Origin: a virus
Direction: 5' to 3' (one strand)
Length of the DNA stretch: 28,053 nucleotides
Virus record (IMG/VR): IMGVR_UViG_3300042691_027737
Location: 1-28,053 of that record
Under the pieces are notes generated by a model, which worked only from the letters and a program-made list of their open reading frames with translations, did no database searches and was not told the DNA's origin. Of this stretch, positions 19,401 to 25,493 are shown one piece after another (position 1 is the stretch's first letter; every line of letters begins with the position of its first letter). The position numbers were made by a program, and so were the translations under genes.

Positions 19401-22400
19401 AACCACTTTTCGATTACCAAAAGTTTCTGCGTATTTTGTCAGATAAATTTTTTGGTAGTGGGTGCTGGATGAATCTTGATCAATTTCTAATTTTTTTATT
19501 TCATTTGTCGCAAAACTAGGTGGTTGAAAAGTCGAGTCAATGGTCCCTGTGCTATCTAATCTTGCAATATTATGTCTATTAAATGGTAAAACCACATTCT
19601 TATATTTATAAAAGTTTCCACAAACAATAATACTATTATCCCATGATTGTTTTTTTATATCTTCAACTTTAGTAGTATTAGATATAGCATCAAATCCAAC
19701 ACCAACATTAAAACCTACATCAATACTACCAGTAGGTGTTAGTTTAACTAAACCTACTTTAGTTGTTGCTGGGTTGTTATTATTTCTAAAACTACTAAAA
19801 CTACCACCAAAATAGACTGACCCATTACTATCTGTTAACACTTTTAATACGTCACCACCTAAAAGCCCATTATTAAGTGAATTAGTTATAAAATTATTTT
19901 GCCAAGCACCGTTATTGTAATCTATTTTTGTTATTTTTTGATTATTTTTTGTTCCGTATTGAGTAAACTTACCACCTAAAAAAATATTAGAATTAATTAC
20001 ATCGTAATCTACTGAATATGTTATATTATTTAAGTTTTCCCCAAATTTACTACTACTACCCCAACCTTTACCCCATCTAAATTTCATACTTCCAGTATAA
20101 ACATATTGCGATATAAAAGACTCCCATGGTTCACCTACTAGTAAATTTTTAAAGTTAGATAATGTACCACCAGTTATGACTTGATAATATTCGGTACCCG
20201 CAGGAAAATTGTAGGATTGTGTCGAAGCGGTTAGTTTTAAAAATAAATTGGCAGTTAATTCTTGATCAACATTATAATCATTTTTTGCATATTTTACTTG
20301 TTTTTGAACTAGCGCGGTGGTATTAAAAGTAGTTGTGCCTGTGACTGATTTTTTATTAAACTGATTGATTGTTGCCCCAGTTAAATTAGGGTCGTTTATT
20401 TGGGTTAAATCGTTAAAGGTTAAAAGACTACCACTACCACCAATATTTTGTAATGTCCCACTATCACAAACTAAAATAAATGGTTGATCAGTAAACGTAT
20501 CAGACACTTGTTCAATATTGTTAAAATCCTTATTTTTTACTGTCGTTTTTATTACTGATAAATTTTCAAAATATCTTTCTCTTGAGTTTAACATATTTAA
20601 AATTTGTGCCCATGAAACGGTAAATGATTGTGCACCAATTCTAGAGTCTTGCGACATCCATGTTGTGATCGGAACTCTTTGTAATTTTTCTCTACCTTCC
20701 GTTTGTGGACCTGAAAAACCAGCAAACCCTTGGTTTATTGCATAGTAAAATGTGTCTTCAGTTACATCACACCCTTCAGGAAATGAACTACAGTATGATT
20801 GGAATACTGACCATTCTCCACTTTCTTTCCATAACCAGCTTTCAATACTATTACAATCTACTAAAACACTCTGATTTATTCTATCTAAAGTCAATTCTCT
20901 ATCCGCATCAACTATCGCTGTTTGAACATTTTCACAATTACATGCTTCACAGTCTGGATATGATTGCATTGGTAAAAATAATCTAGGAAATGTTCTTGGT
21001 TGGACTTCAGGTATTACTCTGTCTTCGCAATTATCTTGGCTCCATCCTAACCAACCTTTTATTCTATTAATAGCCCTACAAACACCTAATATTATCCTAT
21101 TGGCAAATCTTATAAACCCATTAACTATTTCAATTATTTTTAGATATAAAAAAATAATAATGTGATAAATTACAATTATTATTACAAAAACAACAGCAAA
21201 TAAAATCATTAATATTTGAAATAAGAAAAATATTAAATCAAAGTTTCTAACCCCATCATTAACCGGTAACCTATTTGTTGTTGTTGTACAAGTCCTATCT
21301 GTTATCTCTTTTATTCCTAAATGTCTGGCCCTATTATAACCCCATTTCCATCTATCAATAAAACTACTTACAGTATATACCCTATTAAAATTAAACTCAA
21401 AAAATCTATCATCACAATTTATTGCTTCTGTAACCATTTGTTGACCTAAAGTAGTAAAACCACTCGTTACAGGGTCTAATTGACCATAATCTTGCCAATC
21501 GGTACTAAAAGCGTATGAATTTCTTTGTAAGTCTAAATCGGTAGGTCCGTTTTCTGCAGCACCGTTTTGATTTCTCCACCCATATTCTTTAATGTTTGGT
21601 ACTAAATAATCCGCTCTTATAACTTGTGAATTGACTCCACCCTCATTTTGATACTGTATTTTAAATCTGTATTTTCCTTTTGTTGGTACCCCAATTTTAG
21701 GGTCATTAGATATGACTTGTTCTCCAAATTCATTCGTTGATACGTAATCTAAGTTCATAGGTACCTCTATTAACCATGTGCCTTCACCATCTATTACATT
21801 ACCACCTTCAGGTAATTTATATTCCTCTAAAATTGGTAACCCTAAACTATCCGTATAAATTGTTTGTCTAATTGCTAAAATTTTACCAGGAGCACTTACT
21901 AAATCACATAAATTTCCTGAATTAAATTTAGGTTTACAGTTTGTTCCCATAGCATCTTCTTCGGAAGTTGAGAACATAGATCCCATGAATACCGCCTGTG
22001 GTTCTATTGTAATTCCTTGTTCTCTTAAATCAAAATCTACTCTTGTTATACCAACATTACAGATATCTGTTTCACCCCAAAAAGAACTAATCTCAATATC
22101 TTTACTCAAATTAACTATTTGTGGTAAAGATTCTATATTTTCTGATGACCTAAACTGAGAACCAGCAAATTGTGATTCTACACCCATCCCCATTCTTACT
22201 AAGTCTGATGGTCTAAGAGAAAAACAACCAATATTTGATACGTCCATATCCATGACTATGACTTGCATCCCTAAAGGAACACCAACAATCATAAAATCAC
22301 CACTTTCATTAGTTTTAACTGTGTATTTGTAATATTTCTCGTATATCTCTAATACTTCTTGTCTTTCTAATACATCTTGAATATCGGGAAAAGTCCCTGT

Positions 22401-22751
22401 AGGTGTGTGTCCACCATACTCAGACTTATATGGTAATAAATTATATCTATAACCATCATCATTTTTTTGATCAACTCTTTTATATGGGTATAGTGTAGAA
22501 ATTACAGGATCCAATTCGTCTTGCGCTGTTAATGGTACAAAAATTGAAATGTTAACGTTTGGTACGCCATACCCTCCGTTAGCAATTACCCTACCGGCAA
22601 CTACACCGTAGTCGGCACAAAAACGAGTATAAACGTCAGATTGTTTAAGTTTTAAAGACAAGACTTCGATCATATCAAAATCTTGTTCAATATTAAGTCT
22701 TACTTCTCTATCTTGGTTTAAGTTTGTTCTAAATCTATAGCTTTTAGACAT
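16467..22751 (-). CDS. Giant baseplate-region protein with hydrophobic segment and delta-60 beta-propeller
   Basis: A 2094-residue protein, the largest here. Residues ~41-175 resemble a carboxypeptidase-regulatory-like beta-sandwich (YGVVAGRVIANGG, then NVNISIFVP and SGDFMIVGVPLG). Residues ~503-547 are strongly hydrophobic, followed by an amphipathic basic stretch to ~570 and a CEACNC cluster at 601-606. Residues ~907-1300 carry seven delta-60-type repeats with L-x-x-DGT-x-D-x-x-F cores at 1004, 1065, 1119, 1173, 1227 and 1280 and a degenerate one at 943. The 53-61 residue spacing fits a seven-bladed propeller. The C-terminal ~800 residues are unassigned. Coming straight after the gp6-like gene, it occupies the position of T4 gp7. 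No signal peptide is visible. Host or membrane contact is inferred. Confidence 0.8.
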   Translation of the reverse strand: MSKSYRFRTNLNQDREVRLNIEQDFDMIEVLSLKLKQSDVYTRFCADYGVVAGRVIANGGYGVPNVNISIFVPLTAQDELDPVISTLYPYKRVDQKNDDGYRYNLLPYKSEYGGHTPTGTFPDIQDVLERQEVLEIYEKYYKYTVKTNESGDFMIVGVPLGMQVIVMDMDVSNIGCFSLRPSDLVRMGMGVESQFAGSQFRSSENIESLPQIVNLSKDIEISSFWGETDICNVGITRVDFDLREQGITIEPQAVFMGSMFSTSEEDAMGTNCKPKFNSGNLCDLVSAPGKILAIRQTIYTDSLGLPILEEYKLPEGGNVIDGEGTWLIEVPMNLDYVSTNEFGEQVISNDPKIGVPTKGKYRFKIQYQNEGGVNSQVIRADYLVPNIKEYGWRNQNGAAENGPTDLDLQRNSYAFSTDWQDYGQLDPVTSGFTTLGQQMVTEAINCDDRFFEFNFNRVYTVSSFIDRWKWGYNRARHLGIKEITDRTCTTTTNRLPVNDGVRNFDLIFFLFQILMILFAVVFVIIIVIYHIIIFLYLKIIEIVNGFIRFANRIILGVCRAINRIKGWLGWSQDNCEDRVIPEVQPRTFPRLFLPMQSYPDCEACNCENVQTAIVDADRELTLDRINQSVLVDCNSIESWLWKESGEWSVFQSYCSSFPEGCDVTEDTFYYAINQGFAGFSGPQTEGREKLQRVPITTWMSQDSRIGAQSFTVSWAQILNMLNSRERYFENLSVIKTTVKNKDFNNIEQVSDTFTDQPFILVCDSGTLQNIGGSGSLLTFNDLTQINDPNLTGATINQFNKKSVTGTTTFNTTALVQKQVKYAKNDYNVDQELTANLFLKLTASTQSYNFPAGTEYYQVITGGTLSNFKNLLVGEPWESFISQYVYTGSMKFRWGKGWGSSSKFGENLNNITYSVDYDVINSNIFLGGKFTQYGTKNNQKITKIDYNNGAWQNNFITNSLNNGLLGGDVLKVLTDSNGSVYFGGSFSSFRNNNNPATTKVGLVKLTPTGSIDVGFNVGVGFDAISNTTKVEDIKKQSWDNSIIVCGNFYKYKNVVLPFNRHNIARLDSTGTIDSTFQPPSFATNEIKKLEIDQDSSSTHYQKIYLTKYAETFGNRKVVRLNSDGTLDNTFQTPFDNTYSPYVSAISLDGNGKILIGLTGTMTIGGTSYNGVLRLNDDGSLDTSFTVGNLGGSGSISIKSIYVNVDGSILVGGYFTTYNGINRSGIVRLFGDGTLDGTFDAGTISPSGPAVVYDIKVTPDYRILIVGSFSTVNLGVSNMRLLNSDGTIYTAFNFSVVNPLPLTTWRPVARGYNVYVEQVFNDFNKSELIILTRGVDPYTTKQTIEYDISRLFNANDGTYKVKGEYYLNIPIQKNSTNLTDTWSIPGVNQATWRQDHRTPVSHDIEFNTDPRLYHSTFNSFNIPSAKWSAFTNNSVKYYTSTDKSRVNHIAFPNDQFNIGSFSNNGFYCPVSYLGTAGSSTLGFSWTMGDPDTIIDPLDPLYVNNVTYDQGRIEGISFIGSNIIPGEMIDILNPNNFARVYAPSYHLENTQDVQMLNRQRLVLRSDRLPVSSNPTVVGNTSLPLFLNDTFYIASITSTGDVEELNVTINQDISNANTQDFSGDTQSAVSDAIINSLSCEGLTLLSCYSGTGADFGVVKPCPANQDSSLTTQRVIGGCYYFVQAPYATATSINNDITNFTEWRARFTLVFAACRGVIGHVFQNNWVNGTLYSFGFKKKNIFDSQGNLKKYSYCGSVDGLVNPIRQYQGPIYFDDTKNTFLYRSTPYEYQTNQFIGQKPRYREFFGLGLWINANYDGLNKRNIYYPTTLMDLGPRDEFAKEICFNPQLDGYLVETLQSTSFNDTSDVLLFFILSRLLNSDLGNLLTAGNRQLNALFSRSEDRLDGDATQLFSINSEYGIVPFNDDNYNDDDVFLFSAVNSEGVSGPTIGLYFSSNTQNRILLTPGIQTYGTVLQNNGYPKTQVVPMYKWKYDTTSNMFGSELNDWDTDLENGGFYQTPYQKMKLDTTDYFQPQNGTGPFNGATGYIINYDSNGNFNQNILEFPPNQSSNFIVGAPYHFYFGLGKGKTAINRYITKYIIG
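18852..20033 (-). repeat. Delta-60 (DUF5122-like) beta-propeller coding repeats
   Basis: Seven protein-level repeats of 53-61 residues within the giant protein. Each couples a G-[GN]-x-F strand to an RL-x-x-DG-[TS]-[LI]-D core. At the DNA level the copies have diverged. The seventh (most N-terminal) lacks the canonical DGT. Confidence 0.85.
21111..21245 (-). other. Segment coding for a hydrophobic stretch (possible membrane hairpin)
   Basis: Encodes residues ~503-547 of the giant protein, dominated by Ile, Leu, Phe and Val with few charges before a Lys near 538. It is long enough for one long or two short membrane helices. Basic residues follow (548-566). Confidence 0.6.
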
Positions 22752-22823
22752 ATTCTTCTTTAGTGATAAATAGTTATTTTACGTATTTTTATAATACGAT
22801 TAAATAAACCAAAATAAATAATC
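22752..22823 (-). promoter_or_regulatory. Intergenic leader of the giant protein gene
   Basis: A 72-base gap between the gp6-like and giant genes. It contains a small hairpin (CGTATT at 22798-22793 pairing with AATACG at 22787-22782) without a T-tract, then a TATTTATC near-match to the recurring octamer at 22765-22772, then AAAGAAGAAT before the ATG. The purine run just before the start is the nearest thing to a Shine-Dalgarno site in this block. Confidence 0.3.
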
Positions 22824-24662
22824 TTATCCGAAGTCTACTGTAGAAAGATTCTTTACTCTTACTTTAATGTCTTTATTTGAAAACCTTACTTGATAAATTT
22901 GATCGGGTTCAGCATATATAGTCTCATCTATTAATTCTATTTGTTTTGTAGCAGGATCTATATATCTTTGGGAGGTTTCGGAAGAAGAATACTGTCCCCC
23001 AATTTTATTATACACTCGTATCTCTGTAATTGTATTAACTCCTCCAATATCTTGTATATTTCTTTTTATATCGGCAACATTAACATTTTGACCTAACTCC
23101 CTATTTTGAGGTGCCATATAATCACTTACACTATTTATTATTTGTGTTATAACTTCTGCTTGACTTCCAGGGTTATCAATAACAACAAAAACTTCAAATT
23201 CTAAATCTATAACCTTTGCAACCTCTATAGATATATAATCATTAATCATTCTATATTTAGAAAGGTATGTTGCTAAGTTTGTTTTTAAATTGTTAGAGAC
23301 AGTTTGAGTTAAGACCCCTGAACTATCATAAGAAAGAATTTTAATTGAAATTTTATTATCGGTTTCGCTTATAGAAACCTTTGCGGGTGCACCAAAATTC
23401 CCCGGCATAGTATCAATTAAAGATTTGTAATCATTAATTGTTACCGCTCTTTTTTGTGCCGCAAAGTTAAATGAAACCATGTTTCTAACTTCTTCTAGTG
23501 TTGGTTGATTGGCTCCCCCAATCGCTGCGGTAACATTGGTAATTGCTAAAGATTGAACTACATTTATATTTTTTTGTTCTGATGGCCCATTAACTACAAA
23601 ATCAACTGTACCTATTTGTGTAATTGCACCAACACCTATATTTGATGCTAATCCACCCCCAACTCGATATTGAACAAATATTGTTGTGTTTGGTTGAACG
23701 GTTTTACCTAAACCAATATTATTTTGGTAATTAGCTAAATTTAATGGTACCCCTGTTCTTGTAAAACTTCTTAATTGATCGTCAGGTGTGGTAGTAGCCG
23801 CACCAAATTGTATCTTTAAGAAACCTTCTGGTGTGTATTCAGTTATAAATCGATTATCCGTTTTTAAATATTTACCAACTTTTACCCCCGCAGAATCAAT
23901 AGGTTTAGTTGGGTCTTCAATAAACACAGTGTCTTCAACCAACGAATCAACTTCATACCATCTATCGTTTGAACCATTAAAATCACTGTAAGATGGTGTA
24001 TTAGTATAGGTTGTTCCGTCTTTTTGTATAATTGATGATACCCCCAAAACATTTTTTTCAGGTAAAAAGAAGTTAAAGAATGGTGCAACGTCTGATGAGT
24101 TTATAACTCTTTTAAATACTTTTGTGGTACCATTTACAACAACTTCTCTTTTAGTAATAATATAATTTATTAGATTGTTATCTTGATCAAAGACGGGAAC
24201 TTTAGTTCTATTAATAAACCCTTCTCTATTGAACTGACTTGAGAAGTCAATATCATATATAGTTTCAAATGTTGTTCCACCACCATTAAATTGGGCTCCC
24301 GCTCTTAAAATACCTAGATATCGAGTATCTTCATTAGCACCAAACGCATCTACAGTGATAGAAATATCAACAACGGCAACTGACGGCCTATACCCAGGTA
24401 TTTTTAAACCATAAGTCCTTGCAATATTAAATACCGAAGAACGTTGTTGTGCGTATTGTAAAACAGTTTCTTGAACACTTCTATCAATATGATAATTTAA
24501 ATTATCCGCAACCGCAGCATTTAAATCCATTAATACGGAAAATACCGATGCATCGTTAAAGTTCTGAATAAGTTCAGGGTAATATTGTTGTGTAAAATTT
24601 ATCAGGTCTCTCCTTATTCCTTCAAAATCTCTTTCTGTGTATGATATTTTTTTATTTGCCAT
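22824..24662 (-). CDS. gp6-like baseplate wedge protein (Baseplate J family)
   Basis: A 612-residue protein close in length to T4 gp6 (about 660). The N-terminus has ISYTERDFEGIRRDLINF (6-23), then DASVFSVLMDLNAAVADNLNYHID (~37-60), the usual start of gp6/J-type wedge proteins. Residues ~400-430 (AAQKRAVTINDYKSL, then PGNFGAPAKVSI) match the conserved [KR]RAVT-x-x-DY...PG motif of the family. In T4 two gp6 copies per wedge form the ring that links neighbouring wedges around the hub. It begins 4 bases after the stop of the gp25-like gene, and a near-match of the TATTTATA element (AATTTATA) lies just before the start, within that gp25-like gene's end. Confidence 0.88.
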   Translation of the reverse strand: MANKKISYTERDFEGIRRDLINFTQQYYPELIQNFNDASVFSVLMDLNAAVADNLNYHIDRSVQETVLQYAQQRSSVFNIARTYGLKIPGYRPSVAVVDISITVDAFGANEDTRYLGILRAGAQFNGGGTTFETIYDIDFSSQFNREGFINRTKVPVFDQDNNLINYIITKREVVVNGTTKVFKRVINSSDVAPFFNFFLPEKNVLGVSSIIQKDGTTYTNTPSYSDFNGSNDRWYEVDSLVEDTVFIEDPTKPIDSAGVKVGKYLKTDNRFITEYTPEGFLKIQFGAATTTPDDQLRSFTRTGVPLNLANYQNNIGLGKTVQPNTTIFVQYRVGGGLASNIGVGAITQIGTVDFVVNGPSEQKNINVVQSLAITNVTAAIGGANQPTLEEVRNMVSFNFAAQKRAVTINDYKSLIDTMPGNFGAPAKVSISETDNKISIKILSYDSSGVLTQTVSNNLKTNLATYLSKYRMINDYISIEVAKVIDLEFEVFVVIDNPGSQAEVITQIINSVSDYMAPQNRELGQNVNVADIKRNIQDIGGVNTITEIRVYNKIGGQYSSSETSQRYIDPATKQIELIDETIYAEPDQIYQVRFSNKDIKVRVKNLSTVDFG

Positions 24663-24666
24663 AGTT

Positions 24667-25128
24667 TTATAAATTTATAATTACAAACTCTCTTGATCCG
24701 AAAGCACTACTATCATCAGTATATTCTATTTTCACTTTTGCGGTATATTCTTCTGTGTTAGCCCCTGGCACTCGATATACAGGAATATCAAATTGTTCTG
24801 ATGGTAACTCACCTAATGATATTTCTGTCTCAATATAAGGTTCAATGGTGATATTTTCTATTGTTAAATTTGGTATATACTTAGCCACTGATTCTTCAAT
24901 TTCTGACCTTATAGTATCAAATGTTTGTCCATCTAAAGGTTCAAAGATATATTCATAAAGTCTCGTTCCAAAATCAGGAAGATAATATCTATAACCTTTT
25001 CTAGTTAAAAGAAGATGGATTAAGTTTGCTCTTATTTCATCACCAGTTTCTTCTGTTAAATTTAAGTATGTTCCTTTCTGACTTTGTCTAAAAGGAAAAT
25101 TAATACCATAAGTAATACCATCTGCCAT
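24667..25128 (-). CDS. gp25-like baseplate wedge protein (GPW/gp25 family)
   Basis: A 153-residue protein of typical gp25 family length. The diagnostic block is LLLTRKGYRYYLPDFGTRLY at residues ~39-58, followed by EYIFEPLDGQTF; family members share a pattern of this kind (G-x-R...P-x-[FY]-G-x-x-L...F-x-P). In T4 gp25 sits at the core of the wedge, near the gp6 ring, and is part of the machinery conserved across contractile injection systems. It is the first gene after the terminator at 25166-25197, so it probably opens the structural transcription unit. The start follows two A/T-rich octamers. Confidence 0.9.
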   Translation of the reverse strand: MADGITYGINFPFRQSQKGTYLNLTEETGDEIRANLIHLLLTRKGYRYYLPDFGTRLYEYIFEPLDGQTFDTIRSEIEESVAKYIPNLTIENITIEPYIETEISLGELPSEQFDIPVYRVPGANTEEYTAKVKIEYTDDSSAFGSREFVIINL

Positions 25129-25158
25129 ATTTAATAAATATAATGTGGTATTATTTTA

Positions 25159-25166
25159 TATAAATA
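25159..25166 (-). promoter_or_regulatory. TATTTATA element heading the structural block
   Basis: A perfect TATTTATA 30 bases before the ATG at 25128 and just past the terminator stem, with a near-match (TATTTATT) at 25133-25140. The distance and position suit a promoter for the baseplate block. Confidence 0.45.
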
Positions 25167-25197
25167 AAAAAAAATCACCGATTACTCAGTGATTTTT
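25166..25197 (-). terminator. Rho-independent terminator after the DUF5522-like gene
   Basis: On the minus strand a 12-bp stem (25197-25186 with 25181-25170, one U-G wobble) encloses a GTAA tetraloop and runs into nine T residues (25174-25166). The wobble would be a C-A mismatch if transcribed from the plus strand, so the structure fits minus-strand transcription. The TGA of the 77-residue gene lies in the 3' arm of the stem. Confidence 0.8.
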
Positions 25198-25408
25198 CTT
25201 GTAGGTTTGTATTACCTCTTTCAAATTTAGGTTCGTATGGACAATGTAAACATCCGTTACCACAACATCTACCTCGTCTTTTGTGATATTCTTCTGTCAT
25301 AACCATTCTTCCTTGACTGTCATAATAAAATTCCGTTGGTTGAAGTTTTGGTCCAAACTCTCTAACGTATTGTTGTTGTATCCAATCTTTTGATGCTCCT
25401 ACATTCAT
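25175..25408 (-). CDS. DUF5522-like CCxxxCxxC protein
   Basis: A 77-residue protein resembling DUF5522. FYYDSQGRMVMTEEYHKRRG (27-46) leads into CCGNGCLHCPY with Cys at 48, 49, 53 and 56. The four cysteines could bind a metal or an iron-sulfur cluster; the function is not known. Related small proteins are common in Bacteroidota genomes, so it was probably taken from a host. It starts with TAAAATG, overlapping no gene but lying one base after the stop of the 26-residue micro-ORF, and ends inside a terminator stem. Its closeness to the ribonucleotide reductase gene suggests co-expression and possibly a related role, which is inference. Confidence 0.75.
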   Translation of the reverse strand: MNVGASKDWIQQQYVREFGPKLQPTEFYYDSQGRMVMTEEYHKRRGRCCGNGCLHCPYEPKFERGNTNLQEKSLSNR

Positions 25409-25409
25409 T

Positions 25410-25490
25410 TTAATTATTCTTTCTAAGATTATAAAACGCCAACATAACTTGGTATGTTAGCGTCATATCGTTACCCCATTGTACTTTCAT
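25410..25490 (-). CDS. Possible 26-residue micro-ORF
   Basis: ATG at 25490, three bases after the reductase stop, reads 26 codons (beginning MKVQWGNDMTLTYQV) to a TAA one base before the next gene's ATG. The tight fit between two real genes favours translation. Against it, the segment carries an 11-bp hairpin and the peptide resembles nothing I recognise. Confidence 0.4.
   Translation of the reverse strand: MKVQWGNDMTLTYQVMLAFYNLRKNN
25436..25463 (-). terminator. Hairpin downstream of the reductase gene
   Basis: An 11-bp inverted repeat (25463-25453 with 25446-25436, one wobble) with a CCAAGT loop, followed by TTTATAATC rather than a clean T-run. It may be a weak terminator or a processing/stability element, and it falls inside the micro-ORF. 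Confidence 0.35.
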
Positions 25491-25493
25491 GAC

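Noticed and set aside
20518-20986. Plus-strand open frames of 75 and 93 codons
   Set aside because: They are antisense to the giant protein gene, with no recognisable domain or suitable spacing to a neighbour.
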